NCBI RefSeq assembly: GCF_904846235.1
Contig: NZ_CAJGZN010000016.1
Span: 1 to 64,000 of the forward strand
DNA: 64,000 bases
From: Psychrobacter immobilis
GTDB taxonomy: Bacteria; Pseudomonadota; Gammaproteobacteria; Pseudomonadales; Moraxellaceae
Direction of reading: 5' to 3'
Positions within the stretch are counted from its first letter, which is position 1. Every line of letters begins with the position of its first letter. Shown piece by piece: positions 34,314-43,605 of the stretch. The translations under genes were made by a program, and so were the position numbers. The notes below the pieces were generated by a model. That model searched no databases. It was given only the letters and a program-made list of their open reading frames with translations, and was not told where the DNA came from.

Positions 34314-35615
34314 TTAAGCACGAGTTTCGCCATGACCATAAACAATCCATTTCTGTGAAGTCAGACCTTCGAGACCGACAGGGCCGCGCGCATGGATTTT
34401 GTCCGTTGAAATACCAATTTCAGCACCGAGACCGTATTCAAAACCATCAGCAAAACGGCTAGAAGCGTTAATCATCACGCTGGCCGAGTCCACTTCACGA
34501 ATGAAGCGCTGTGATTTGGTATAGTTATCAGTGATGATAACATCGGTATGATGACTGCCGTGCGTATTGATATGCTCAATCGCTTCATCAATACCTGAGA
34601 CCACTTTTACCGCTAGGATAGGAGCTAAATATTCAGTATCCCAATCCTCAGAGGTGGCAGCTGATAGATGACCTTTAAGCTTAGCATTCTCATTTAGGAT
34701 AGCTTGTGATTTGTCATCAAGGCGTAGTTGCATTGCGTCATCAGCCGCGACGATGGCCTCTGCTATTTTAGGTAATAGCTCATTAGCGACTGCTTCATCG
34801 ACCAGTAGCGTTTCCATCGTATTACAAGTGCCGTAGCGATGCGTTTTGGCATTGACACTGACCTTAATCGCAATCTCAGGATCTGCATCACTATCGATAA
34901 AGGTATGGCAATTACCATCTAAATGCTTGATCACAGGGACTTTGGCATCGTTGCTGATACGCGCAATCAGACCTTTACCACCACGTGGCACGATGACATC
35001 GACATATTCAGTCATAGTAATCAGCTCACCAACGGCTGCACGATCGGTCGTCTGTAGCACTTGCACGCTATGTTCCGATAGATCAGTATGGCTAAGTCCT
35101 CTGATGATGCATTTAGCAATGGCTTGGTTAGATTCAAATGCCTCAGAACCGCCACGTAAGATAATAGCATTGCCTGATTTGAGCGCCAGTGAGGCAGCTT
35201 CTAATGTTACATTAGGGCGCGACTCATAAATCATACCAACCACACCGAGTGGCACCCGCATTTTGCCCAGATGAATACCCGATGGCTGATAAGTCATGTC
35301 AGTGACTTCACCGATTGGATCAGGAAGGCCAGCGACGTCTTTAAGACCTTGTAGCATACCGTTAAAACGTGCTTCGTTTAGCTCCAAGCGATCGAGGAGG
35401 GCACTATCAAGATTGTTTTTTTGACCGTTGTCCATATCGATTTTATTGGCAGCCAAGATGTCTTGTTTGGCATTGACCAGCTCATCATGAATGGCCAAGA
35501 GTGCTGAGTTTTTATCGCCAGTGTTGGCAGCAGCGAGCGCGCGAGAAGCAGCTCTTGCTTGCTTGCCGACAGACTGCATATAGGTCGTAATATCCGTAGT
35601 ATTCGATTGACTCAT
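34314..35615 (-). CDS. proA: Glutamate-5-semialdehyde dehydrogenase ProA
   Basis: ProA reduces gamma-glutamyl phosphate to glutamate-5-semialdehyde with NADPH, the second step of proline synthesis. The 433-residue product shows [21 protein letters not shown] in parts, [21 protein letters not shown]-type block, [12 protein letters not shown], the catalytic cysteine region [14 protein letters not shown], the [16 protein letters not shown] motif, and the C-terminal [15 protein letters not shown]. It is slightly longer than the E. coli enzyme (417). AAGGA precedes ATG 35615. The first enzyme, ProB, is not in the window. Proline is also a compatible solute in many marine and cold-living bacteria. 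Confidence 0.96.
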   Translation of the reverse strand: MSQSNTTDITTYMQSVGKQARAASRALAAANTGDKNSALLAIHDELVNAKQDILAANKIDMDNGQKNNLDSALLDRLELNEARFNGMLQGLKDVAGLPDPIGEVTDMTYQPSGIHLGKMRVPLGVVGMIYESRPNVTLEAASLALKSGNAIILRGGSEAFESNQAIAKCIIRGLSHTDLSEHSVQVLQTTDRAAVGELITMTEYVDVIVPRGGKGLIARISNDAKVPVIKHLDGNCHTFIDSDADPEIAIKVSVNAKTHRYGTCNTMETLLVDEAVANELLPKIAEAIVAADDAMQLRLDDKSQAILNENAKLKGHLSAATSEDWDTEYLAPILAVKVVSGIDEAIEHINTHGSHHTDVIITDNYTKSQRFIREVDSASVMINASSRFADGFEYGLGAEIGISTDKIHARGPVGLEGLTSQKWIVYGHGETRA

Positions 35616-36046
35616 AAATTATTTTCCTTATGTGATACAGGTTTTTTATAACTAAAAGCGCCAAATTTTATATAGGTAAAAGTACCTAAAAAGGCGAAAA
35701 ATGTCGCAAAAAAAGAAGTTTTGAATGCCTACTGAAATAGCGATAGGTCATTATGCTATTTAACATAGAGCAGATTGGAACGATAGTAAAGATGATTTTG
35801 TGAACAGAATCCGCTTTACAGCGCTCTTGTAGGGGTTTATTTAAAACAATTTAACTCATGCTAAGCAGTATTTATTTAAGATAAGCGCGTTATCAGTACT
35901 ACACTATATCTTTACGTGTTTTTAACAGAATTGCGCTGTAAATACTAAGGTAGCTGCGAGATATCCTCAGTATAGTAAGCATTAAAACAGCAAGGCTATC
36001 AGTAGATAGTACTTAATCTTATTATGATGAATGATGGAGAACGAAC
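35616..36046. other. Divergent intergenic region, proA / small lipoprotein
   Basis: This 431-base AT-rich gap contains both promoters. I see no clear hairpin, repeat or RNA gene. GGAG stands nine bases before the lipoprotein start. Confidence 0.4.
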
Positions 36047-36352
36047 ATGGCTACGAAAAATACAACTTATAAAAACTGGTTAACGGTTGGCTTGGTAGCA
36101 GGCGCTTTAGCATTAGGCGCTTGTAGCAAAAAAGATGACACACCGATGGAGACTGAAGCTGATACTACTGTAGATGCTCAAACCTCTGTAGAAGAAAGTG
36201 CGACAGCGAGCGACAATGATGATGTGGCCGTGGCTAGTGCCGATGATGAGGGTATGGACGTTACCAATAACGATGATGTGGCAGTGGCGACAGCAGAAGA
36301 TGCGGATATGATGGACGGTACTGAAGATTCAGAACATGTATCGACGTACTAA
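36047..36352 (+). CDS. Small acidic lipoprotein with internal repeat
   Basis: The 101-residue product has a lipoprotein signal (LTVGLVAGALALGAC, lipobox LGAC) and then a strongly acidic, Thr/Val/Ala-rich chain with no recognised domain. The second half contains a tandem repeat of about 19 residues: DNDDVAVASADDEGMDVTN followed by NNDDVAVATAEDADMMDGT. A good Shine-Dalgarno (TGGAGAA), the signal peptide and a downstream terminator make it a real gene. Its function is unknown. The acidic chain could bind cations or act as a periplasmic spacer, but this is speculation. Confidence 0.8.
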   Translation: MATKNTTYKNWLTVGLVAGALALGACSKKDDTPMETEADTTVDAQTSVEESATASDNDDVAVASADDEGMDVTNNDDVAVATAEDADMMDGTEDSEHVSTY

Positions 36353-36700
36353 TTGCATACTATAGAATGCACTAGCTACATATTAAATGTACTAAGCACA
36401 TACTATAAATAGGCAGTTATCAGATAACACAACGCCTCGTATTCTAAAGTGATAAAATAAAGCCCAGAGCGATAAATGCAGTCTGGGCTTTTTTGTATTC
36501 GTAGTTTGTTAGAAGCTGATTAACCCGTTGGTTAAATACAATATTTGCCTTTTTACTGCGTAATAAGAGACAATATGGCATTTTTCTCTTTGCCTCATCA
36601 GGCATATTACGATAATGCATCTAGATGCTTGTACTATATATAGATATAGCTCTTATTTTATTCGTGTTTTCACTCATATTTATTGGAAGTCTGCTGAACC
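36353..36700. other. Intergenic region before the polar amino-acid ABC genes
   Basis: Apart from the lipoprotein terminator (36461-36494) nothing is recognised. The ~200 bases after it should hold the promoter of the ATPase gene. Confidence 0.4.
36461..36494 (+). terminator. Terminator of the small lipoprotein gene
   Basis: AGCCCAGA (36461-36468) pairs with TCTGGGCT (36482-36489), followed by a run of T. Confidence 0.88.
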
Positions 36701-37498
36701 ATGCTTGATACTGCAAAAAACCCGACTCGGCCTATCGCCCTAGACTTACAAGACATCCATAAAAGCTACGGCTCATTAGAGGTATTAAAAGGGGTGTCCC
36801 TGACTGCCTATGATGGCGATGTTATCTCTATTTTGGGCTCATCTGGCTCAGGTAAGTCGACGTTGCTGCGTTGTATTAATCTTCTAGAAAATCCCAATCA
36901 TGGTCGTATCTTGATCGGTAACGAAGAGCTGATGCTAAAGCCTGCTAAATCAGGTGAGTTACAAGCAGCAGACGTGAAGCAGCTAGAAAGCCTGCGCGCT
37001 CGTGTGGGGTTTGTCTTTCAGAACTTCAACCTGTGGCCGCATAAGACAATTCTACAAAACATCATCGAAGGGCCAACGCAGGTCTTAAAGGTTAAAAAAG
37101 ACCAAGCAATTAGTGATGCAGAAAAGCTGCTTGATAAAGTCGGTCTGCTCGACAAAAAAGACGCTTATCCTGCGAACTTATCTGGTGGTCAGCGTCAGCG
37201 TGTTGCTATCGCCCGTGCGCTTGCTATGCAGCCACAAGTCCTATTATTTGATGAACCAACCTCTGCACTAGATCCTGAACTGGTCAACGAAGTGCTTGCA
37301 GTAATGCGAGAGCTAGCAGAAGAGGGGCGTACGATGCTTATCGTTACTCACGAAATGCGCTTTGCCCGTGAAGTATCAAGCAAAGTCGTCTTTTTACATC
37401 AAGGTGTGGTCGAAGAGATTGGCACACCTGAGCAAGTCTTTGATAACCCTACCTCTGAGCGCGTTAAGGACTTTATGGCATCTCACCGTCCTACTTAG
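36701..37498 (+). CDS. Polar amino-acid ABC transporter ATP-binding protein
   Basis: The 265-residue cytoplasmic ATPase is of the HisP/GlnQ/ArtP type. It has Walker [10 protein letters not shown], the Q-loop [12 protein letters not shown], the ABC signature [15 protein letters not shown], Walker [15 protein letters not shown] and the switch histidine in [11 protein letters not shown]. It would power the two permeases encoded at 41146-42618, which have no other ATPase nearby. Three binding-protein genes follow. Its own hairpin (37534-37558) separates it from the first of them, so coordination may be partial. The substrate is probably a basic or polar amino acid, judged only from the family. 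Confidence 0.93.
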   Translation: MLDTAKNPTRPIALDLQDIHKSYGSLEVLKGVSLTAYDGDVISILGSSGSGKSTLLRCINLLENPNHGRILIGNEELMLKPAKSGELQAADVKQLESLRARVGFVFQNFNLWPHKTILQNIIEGPTQVLKVKKDQAISDAEKLLDKVGLLDKKDAYPANLSGGQRQRVAIARALAMQPQVLLFDEPTSALDPELVNEVLAVMRELAEEGRTMLIVTHEMRFAREVSSKVVFLHQGVVEEIGTPEQVFDNPTSERVKDFMASHRPT

Positions 37499-37827
37499 TT
37501 ATTAGTTTTTGCCTAGTACCATGTCTAATACAGATGGTGGCAACACGCTTGCCACCATTTGCCCTGCCAAACGTTAAATCACTGTAACGTAACCATTGTT
37601 GACTGTTTATTGCCCGATGATAACTATGAGTATGCAAAACGTTTGTTTTTGATATTTTACTCAGGTATTATCAAAAGGTTTATAGGCCGTCACGTCTCGT
37701 GGCTGTCTGTTATTCTGCTATCTATATTGCTTGTCTGGCAGGGACGTCAGAGAACAAAATATCAGAACCCTAAGTCAGAAGATCCTGTCAAAAACTTATG
37801 TAAAACCCATCAGAATTTAAGGAACGT
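37499..37827. other. Intergenic region between the ATPase and the first binding protein
   Basis: The gap holds the hairpin at 37534-37558 and the promoter region of the first binding-protein gene. A 90-codon frame (37559-37831) starts with TTG right after the hairpin, has no family resemblance and overlaps the next start, so I do not call it. Confidence 0.45.
37534..37560 (+). terminator. Hairpin after the ATPase gene
   Basis: ATGGTGGCAA pairs with TTGCCACCAT around CACGC, a 10-bp stem followed by only a short T stretch, so it is a weak or partial terminator. Confidence 0.6.
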
Positions 37828-38628
37828 ATGATGTCGAATTCTCGCCTATTGTGGTCATCAATGACCGTTACTGCTGCATTGATGTTGAGCGCTTGTAGCC
37901 AACCTGCCGATGAAACAACCGATACCAACGCTGACGCCCCTGCAGCAGAAACCACTGGTAAAACCATTCGTATCGCTACCGAAGGCGCTTACCCTCCATT
38001 CAACTACACTAATGCTGACGGCAGCTTGGCAGGTTTTGATATCGATGTTGCCAATGCATTATGTGATCAAATGCAAGCCAAGTGTGAAATCGTTGCACAG
38101 GACTGGGACGGTATCATCCCAGGTCTATTGGCGCAGAAATATGATGCCGTGATTGCAGGTATGTCTATCACTGCTGAGCGTCAAGAAAAGGTAGATTTCA
38201 GCGAGCCGTACTTTGCCAATACGATGGTATGGCTAACCAATACGGATGGTGGTTTTGATCCTATGGCGATTAAAGACGCAACGCTTGGTGGTCAACGTTC
38301 TACTACACCAGGTGCTTATCTACAGGATAACTACGAAGGCAAAGAAGGCAACACAGTTCAGTTGTATGATAACTATGACAATGCCTATCTAGATCTAAAA
38401 TCTGGTCGTAGCGATGCCGTATTGGCCGAAAAAGTTTCTGCCAAATCATGGTTAGCAGAAAACGCAGCGGGCTTCGGTATCGTTGGTGATGAAATTGATA
38501 ACGATGACAATATTGCCATTGCTGTACGTAAAGGTGACTCACTCAAAGCTGACTTTGACAAAGCATTAAGCGAAATCCGTAGTAACGGTGAGCTTGCACG
38601 TCTTGAGCAAATGAACTTTGGTCAATAA
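37828..38628 (+). CDS. Amino-acid ABC transporter substrate-binding lipoprotein 1
   Basis: A 266-residue periplasmic family 3 solute-binding protein with a lipoprotein signal (SSMTVTAALMLSAC). The mature part has TEGAYPPFNYTNADGSLAGFD in parts, QDWDGIIPGLLAQKYDAVIAGM and the family SITAERQEKVDFSEPYF. It closely resembles the two binding proteins that follow, so the three arose by tandem duplication. The closest characterised relatives by pattern are lysine/arginine/ornithine, histidine and arginine binding proteins; the ligand of this one is not determined. Two consecutive ATGs (37828, 37831) follow AAGGAA. Confidence 0.92.
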   Translation: MMSNSRLLWSSMTVTAALMLSACSQPADETTDTNADAPAAETTGKTIRIATEGAYPPFNYTNADGSLAGFDIDVANALCDQMQAKCEIVAQDWDGIIPGLLAQKYDAVIAGMSITAERQEKVDFSEPYFANTMVWLTNTDGGFDPMAIKDATLGGQRSTTPGAYLQDNYEGKEGNTVQLYDNYDNAYLDLKSGRSDAVLAEKVSAKSWLAENAAGFGIVGDEIDNDDNIAIAVRKGDSLKADFDKALSEIRSNGELARLEQMNFGQ

Positions 38629-38780
38629 TGACTCACTGAAGATTTATGCTTAGAACAAGTAACGTTTGATGCGAGTAATGCTTAAAACCAAGCATGTTTC
38701 AAATAAACGGTGTTTATAAGCATAAATCAGCAAGCAGTGATTGACGATACAGCTGGTAAATATATTAAGGAATAAAACTT

Positions 38781-39677
38781 ATGACAATTTCAATGACATC
38801 ATCAATGAGCAAAAAAGTATTGTGGCTAGCACCGCTTAGCGCAGCAGTGCTAATGTTGGCAGGTTGTAACAATAGCTCAGCACCAGCAGAAAATGCTGAA
38901 GCTGACACCGCTACTGAAGCACCTTTAAATATCAAAATTGCGACAGAATCAAGCTATAAGCCTTTCAGTTATACCGATGCAGATGGCAAACTGATTGGTT
39001 ACGAGATTGAGCTGGTTGACGCATTATGTGCGCAAATGAAAGCTGAGTGTGAAGTCATCTCTCAAGATTGGGACGGTTTGATTCCAGGGCTTAACGCACA
39101 GAAATTTGATGCAGCTATCGCAGGTATGTCTATCACGCCTGAGCGTAAAGAAGTGGTTGATTTTAGCGACCCTTACTTCCATAGCGGTATCATCTTGATC
39201 GGCAAAAAGGGTGATGACTTAAGCGTTGAGTCGCTAACAGGTCTACCAATTGCCTCACAGCGCTCAACTGTTGCCTCGCAATACCTACAAGACGAGCATG
39301 CAGATGCTGATATCAAACTATACGATACGCAAGACAATGCTTATCTAGATCTAACCTCAGGCCGTGTGCGCGGTATGATGTCTGACAAAGTAACGGGTAT
39401 CGACTGGTTAAAAACAGACGCAGGCAAAGGCTACGAAGTCAAAGGTGAAGAAATCAGCACCAATGATGATGCGATGGGTATTGCCTTCCGTAAAGGCGAT
39501 CCGTTAGTTGCTAAGTTCAATGCAGCATTAGCTGAACTAAAAGACAACGGTACCTATGATCAAATCACGGGTAGCTATTTCGGTACTAGCTCAACGGCTG
39601 CAGCACAAAAAGCGGTAGCAACAACTGATAGTGTCGAAGAAGTAATGGTCGCTGAAGAAGAAGCGCCAGCTAACTAA
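38781..39677 (+). CDS. Amino-acid ABC transporter substrate-binding lipoprotein 2
   Basis: A 298-residue paralog of the preceding gene. The lipoprotein signal ends in VLMLAGC. The binding-protein fold follows with TESSYKPFSYTDADGKLIGYE in parts, QDWDGLIPGLNAQKFDAAIAGM and SITPERKEVVDFSDPYF. It differs from its neighbours in the ligand-loop positions near the N-terminus (ESSYKPFSY against EGAYPPFNY), hinting at a different ligand. An extra ~25-residue Ala/Glu/Val-rich tail follows the fold. It is separated from gene 1 by ~150 bases without a clear terminator. AAGGAAT precedes the start. Confidence 0.92.
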   Translation: MTISMTSSMSKKVLWLAPLSAAVLMLAGCNNSSAPAENAEADTATEAPLNIKIATESSYKPFSYTDADGKLIGYEIELVDALCAQMKAECEVISQDWDGLIPGLNAQKFDAAIAGMSITPERKEVVDFSDPYFHSGIILIGKKGDDLSVESLTGLPIASQRSTVASQYLQDEHADADIKLYDTQDNAYLDLTSGRVRGMMSDKVTGIDWLKTDAGKGYEVKGEEISTNDDAMGIAFRKGDPLVAKFNAALAELKDNGTYDQITGSYFGTSSTAAAQKAVATTDSVEEVMVAEEEAPAN

Positions 39678-39749
39678 TACGATATCTAGCAGTTTGACTG
39701 CTGTTGTTTAAAGACGTGTTGTTTACTCAAGAAAAAACCAAGGATGATC

Positions 39750-40697
39750 ATGAGCAACCATTGTGCCCCAATCTGTGCCACGACTGGCAAATCTAACATT
39801 ACTGTAGCCAGTCGTCTGTCTATGTCATTGTTTGCACTAGCGACGGCCTTTACCGTTGCTGGCTGTAGCAATAGCCAAGAGAGTGCGGCTGATACCAATC
39901 CAGAGGCTACCGAAGCAACGGCAGCGTCTACAGGTGATGTATTACGCATCGGTACAGAAGGGGCCTATGCACCTTTTAACTATACCAATGCCGACGGGAC
40001 ACTGGGTGGTTTTGATGTTGAGGTAGCAAATGCACTCTGTGCGGATATGCAGGTAACTTGTGAGATTGTGGCGCAGGACTGGGACGGTATTATCCCTGGT
40101 CTAAAAGCGGGTAAGTACGATGCAATCGTGGCCGCGATGTCCGTTACTCCAGAGCGTTCGCAGCAGGTGAGCTTTACCGATCCGTACTTTAGCAATGCCT
40201 TGGTCTTTTTGGCCAAAAAAGACAGCAGCTTTGACCCTAGTAACAACAGCGATATCGACTCGCATTCTATTGCTGCACAGCGTTCAACCATTTCATCGCA
40301 GTGGCTAGAAGACACGTATCCAAAAGCCGATATGAAGCTTTATGATACGTTGAGCAATGCGTTTTTGGATCTCGGTTCAAATCGTGTCGATGCGATGATT
40401 TCTGATAAGCTGCCTGCCATAGAATGGCTGAGCTCAAATGCTGGTAGCAAATATGCGCTTAAAGGTGATGAGATCGATATCAATGATAACTTTGCCATAG
40501 CAGTACGCCCAGGCGATCCGCTACAAGCAAAGATCAATCAGTCTCTTGCTAATATAAAAGCTAATGGTACTTACGATAAAATCAATCAAAAGTACTTTGC
40601 GGTGCCAGCGTCTGCAACGAGCACAGTTGATGAAGACGCAAATACAGGCACAGATACAAATACTGCCGACCAACCAGCGACAGAAAACGCTAGTTAA
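39750..40697 (+). CDS. Amino-acid ABC transporter substrate-binding lipoprotein 3
   Basis: A third tandem paralog, 315 residues from ATG 39750 (AAGG six bases upstream; ATG 39744 is an alternative). The lipoprotein signal is unusually long: about 20 polar residues precede the hydrophobic stretch SLFALATAFTVAGC. The mature protein keeps TEGAYAPFNYTNADGTLGGFD in parts, QDWDGIIPGLKAGKYDAIVAAM and SVTPERSQQVSFTDPYF, closest to protein 1 in the ligand loop. A Thr/Asp/Asn-rich tail of ~25 residues closes the protein. A terminator follows, so the permeases downstream are likely transcribed from their own promoter. Confidence 0.9.
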   Translation: MSNHCAPICATTGKSNITVASRLSMSLFALATAFTVAGCSNSQESAADTNPEATEATAASTGDVLRIGTEGAYAPFNYTNADGTLGGFDVEVANALCADMQVTCEIVAQDWDGIIPGLKAGKYDAIVAAMSVTPERSQQVSFTDPYFSNALVFLAKKDSSFDPSNNSDIDSHSIAAQRSTISSQWLEDTYPKADMKLYDTLSNAFLDLGSNRVDAMISDKLPAIEWLSSNAGSKYALKGDEIDINDNFAIAVRPGDPLQAKINQSLANIKANGTYDKINQKYFAVPASATSTVDEDANTGTDTNTADQPATENAS

Positions 40698-40747
40698 TAG
40701 CTAACAGTAGTCAAAGATAGCAGTCAAGAAATATTGTTTTGATTAAT

Positions 40748-40783
40748 AAAAGGATATCACCATCATGGTGATGTCCTTTTTTA
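40748..40783 (+). terminator. Terminator after the third binding-protein gene
   Basis: AAAAGGATATCACC pairs with GGTGATGTCCTTTTTT around ATCAT, with one G-U pair, followed by T. Confidence 0.9.
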
Positions 40784-41145
40784 TTATTCCATAAACGTAT
40801 CGTATGGTCATGGCATAGTCATCGTCATTCACCATTCGCTTTACTCAAATTTAGTCAGTTCGTTTCAAGCGTATTTGCCTAAGTGTCTGTTTAAGTACGG
40901 CTTAGACACAGCTTTTACGCGTCAGGATTAACATCACGGCGAGTGAATATGATAAAATCAGCGCTCATTTCTACTGTGTCAATTATCGCAGCGTTAATCG
41001 TATTCTTCTGACGTCATTTTTTGACGCTGACCATCCCTATTGATTTGGTATAAAATACGGTGTTGCGCCGCGTTCAGCTATTGATGCTGATTCTTTTAAC
41101 TCATATTTTGCAAATTGCTAATATAAAGAGACTGAGTGGATAATC
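40784..41145. other. Intergenic region before the permease genes
   Basis: About 360 bases with no gene. TTGACG (41021) and TATAAA (41049) are present, but 22 bases apart, too far for a standard sigma-70 promoter. Nothing else stands out. Confidence 0.35.
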
Positions 41146-41880
41146 GTGTTTGACTTACAAGGATTTGGCGCGCTTTTATTAAGCGGCGCTACCGTCACCA
41201 TACAGCTAGCTGTGACCAGTTTGATCATTGGTCTGGCTTTAGGCTTGCTCGGCGCAACCGCAAAGATGTCCAATATCTGGTTGCTGCGTAAACTTGCGAC
41301 TGTCTATACTGCGACGATGCGCGGTATTCCTGAGCTGCTATTGGTGCTCTTTATTTATTATGGCGGCTCTATCTTATTGATGAGCATCCTCAAAAAGTTC
41401 GGCTATAACAACTATGTCGAGATTAGCGCTTTTTGGGGCGGTGTCATGGCGCTGTCTATTGCTTTTGGTGCGTATGCGACTGAGATTTTTCGCATGTCCA
41501 TTCAAGAGATTCCAGTAGGGCAGCGAGAGGCTGCGCAAGCGATTGGTATGCGTCCTTTTCAGACTTTTTATCGCATCACGTTGCCGCAAGTGTGGCAGAT
41601 TGCTTTACCAGGTTTGGGTAATTTATTTCTGGTACTGCTCAAAGATACCGCATTGGTATCGGTCGTGGGTCTCAAAGACATCATGTATCAGTCATCGCGT
41701 GCGGCACAATCTACACAGCAGCCATTTACCTTTTATATGGCAGCAGCGATTATTTATTTGGGTCTGACCATGTTGATTACTGGCTTTATGATGTGGCTTG
41801 AGTGGCGCGCCAATCCTGCGGCACGCTATGCCAAAAAGATAAGCCGTCAATCCACTCACAGTCAATCGACCATAGGGTAG
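41146..41880 (+). CDS. Amino-acid ABC transporter permease 1
   Basis: The 244-residue inner-membrane protein is a HisQ/ArtQ-type permease with about five transmembrane segments. The EAA loop is EAAQAIGMRPFQTFYRITLPQ, read here as QREAAQAIGM...ITLPQVWQIALPG, where the ATPase docks. ARTQ/HISQ-like features include TMRGIPELLLVLFIYYGG and DTALVSVVGLKDIMYQS. Translation starts at GTG 41146. It is followed after 12 bases by a second permease, and together they form a heterodimeric channel for the upstream binding proteins. The product is about the usual length. Confidence 0.93.
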   Translation: MFDLQGFGALLLSGATVTIQLAVTSLIIGLALGLLGATAKMSNIWLLRKLATVYTATMRGIPELLLVLFIYYGGSILLMSILKKFGYNNYVEISAFWGGVMALSIAFGAYATEIFRMSIQEIPVGQREAAQAIGMRPFQTFYRITLPQVWQIALPGLGNLFLVLLKDTALVSVVGLKDIMYQSSRAAQSTQQPFTFYMAAAIIYLGLTMLITGFMMWLEWRANPAARYAKKISRQSTHSQSTIG

Positions 41881-41892
41881 AGGAGAGATACT

Positions 41893-42618
41893 ATGGATTG
41901 GAATTGGCAGGTCATTTTTGACCATATCCCTGATTTACTAGGCGGCGCGGTATTGACCGTACAGCTGGTCTTGTTTTCAGGTGTGATTGGATTGCTGTTT
42001 GGTTTGGTTTTGGCGTTGTTACGACTGTCTAAGAATTGGGTGGTACAGATACTACCATTTCTGTACATCTTCTTTTTCCGTGGTACGCCGCTGCTGGTAC
42101 AGATATTCCTGATTTATTATGGTCTGGGTCAGTTCGAGGCCGTACGCGAGTCGTTCTTATGGGAGCCAGTACTTAGCCAAGCATACTGGTGTGCCATCAT
42201 CGCCTTTACCCTCAATACCAGTGCTTATCTAGCCGAAATTATACGCGGGGCGATTCAGACGATTCCGATTGGAGAGCTTGAAGCTGCTGATGCACTTGGT
42301 ATGTCAAAATGGCAAAAGCTAACACGCGTTACGCTGCCGCGCGCATTTGGTATTGTGATTCCAGCATACAGTAACGAAGTTATCTTTATGCTAAAAGGTA
42401 GTGCGCTCGCTTCAACTATTGCATTGATGGATATCACAGGTGTTGCTCGTACGATTAGTGCGCGTACCTATACCTTGATGGAGTTATTCTTTGCCGCTGG
42501 TATCGTCTATCTACTGCTGTCATGGGTTATCTTATTTAGCTTTAGAATGTTTGAAAAGCGTATGAACCGTCATGCCAGTTATGTACCGCCAGACGTTGTG
42601 ACCAATACGATTCCATAG
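41893..42618 (+). CDS. Amino-acid ABC transporter permease 2
   Basis: The 241-residue second permease (HisM/ArtM type) has FFFRGTPLLVQIFLIYYGL near the N-terminus, the EAA loop LEAADALGMSKWQKLTRVTLP, and the C-terminal SALASTIALMDITGVARTIS. AGGAGAG precedes ATG 41893. It pairs with permease 1 and presumably with the ATPase at 36701. A run of four 7-bp direct repeats begins at its stop codon. Confidence 0.93.
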   Translation: MDWNWQVIFDHIPDLLGGAVLTVQLVLFSGVIGLLFGLVLALLRLSKNWVVQILPFLYIFFFRGTPLLVQIFLIYYGLGQFEAVRESFLWEPVLSQAYWCAIIAFTLNTSAYLAEIIRGAIQTIPIGELEAADALGMSKWQKLTRVTLPRAFGIVIPAYSNEVIFMLKGSALASTIALMDITGVARTISARTYTLMELFFAAGIVYLLLSWVILFSFRMFEKRMNRHASYVPPDVVTNTIP

Positions 42619-42644
42619 TTAGCAGTTAGCAGTTAGCAGTTAGC
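42617..42644. repeat. Four tandem copies of the heptamer AGTTAGC
   Basis: AGTTAGC is repeated four times exactly, starting within the permease stop codon (TAG 42616-42618) and followed by a partial fifth unit. Copy number may vary between strains by slippage. It lies outside coding sequence, so variation would be tolerated. Confidence 0.95.
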
Positions 42645-42733
42645 AGTTAGCAACTAAAAATCGTCAAAGTCACTGTAGACAACATAGTATGGACTGCTGA
42701 TAAAATAGCCATCATTTACAGGGAGAGTTTAGT

Positions 42734-43450
42734 ATGAGCCAATCGCCACACGAGTCATTAGCGAATGCCATTGCAGCCGGTGTCAATGCCGAGCAGGGCG
42801 CTATCAATCATAATGAAAGATTACGTACCTCTATTGGTAAAGTCGTCTGTGTTGGTCGCAACTATGCGTCACATGCTGCAGAGTTGGGCAATGAAGTGCC
42901 AACCACGCCGATACTGTTTATGAAGCCTGCGTCTTCAGTGGTCTCTATCCGTGGTGATGTGGTTCGCCCAAGTCCAGAGTTATTCGGCGAGACTCACTAC
43001 GAGGCCGAGCTATGTATTCAGCTATCAGCTGATTTATCTATGGCGACGATTGAGCAAGCTCAGCAAGCGATTGGTGGCGTGACATTGGGACTGGATTTGA
43101 CCTTGCGTGATTTGCAAAGCAAGCTAAAAGAAAAAGGTCATCCGTGGGAGCGTGCTAAGTGTTTTGACGGAGCTTGTGTACTTGCTGATTGGCTCGACCC
43201 GCAAGCGTTTGGTAATCTGCAGAGTGTACAGTATCAGCTATTTATCAATGATAAATTAACGCAAGATGGCGATAGTGCCTTAATGCTATTTCCTGTCTAT
43301 GAATTGCTGGTCAATATCAGTCACGCCTTTAGCTTGCAAGCAGGGGATGTAATTATGACTGGTACGCCAAGCGGCGTTGGTGTGTTGCAAGCAGGCGATC
43401 AGCTTAAACTAAAACTGGGTGCTCATGAGTGGGTGTCGCAAGTACAGTAA
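42734..43450 (+). CDS. Fumarylacetoacetate hydrolase (FAH) family protein
   Basis: The 238-residue cytosolic protein has the FAH catalytic fold: VGRNYASHAAELGNE, ILFMKPASSVV, GETHYEAELCIQLS with the metal-binding acidic residues, GVTLGLDLTLRDLQ, and IMTGTPSGVGVLQAGD. Single-domain members like this (YcgM/FAHD1 type) act as acylpyruvases, isomerases or oxaloacetate decarboxylases; the exact reaction cannot be told here. GGGAGAG precedes ATG 42734. It stands alone between the ABC permeases and phoX and has its own terminator. Confidence 0.88.
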   Translation: MSQSPHESLANAIAAGVNAEQGAINHNERLRTSIGKVVCVGRNYASHAAELGNEVPTTPILFMKPASSVVSIRGDVVRPSPELFGETHYEAELCIQLSADLSMATIEQAQQAIGGVTLGLDLTLRDLQSKLKEKGHPWERAKCFDGACVLADWLDPQAFGNLQSVQYQLFINDKLTQDGDSALMLFPVYELLVNISHAFSLQAGDVIMTGTPSGVGVLQAGDQLKLKLGAHEWVSQVQ

Positions 43451-43477
43451 GCTTGATTGCAATAACAAACGCATATT

Positions 43478-43508
43478 AAAAACCCCGAGCAATTGCTTGG
43501 GGTTTTTG
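43478..43508 (+). terminator. Terminator of the FAH-family gene
   Basis: AAAAACCCCGAGC pairs with GCTTGGGGTTTTT around AATT, with a T-tract. Confidence 0.9.
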
Positions 43509-43605
43509 CTTTTAAGCCTTTATATTTACTTTTTGACTTTGCTAACTGCCAAACAACTCTAACTATCTAATCATTCTATTTTTCAAGAATCATCAGTACT
43601 GTCGA

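Noticed and set aside
37559-37831. 90-codon frame upstream of the first binding-protein gene
   Set aside because: It starts with TTG immediately after a hairpin, has no ribosome-binding site and occupies the promoter region of the next gene.
41021-41056. TTGACG and TATAAA before the permease genes as a promoter
   Set aside because: The spacing is 22 bases, too long for a sigma-70 promoter.
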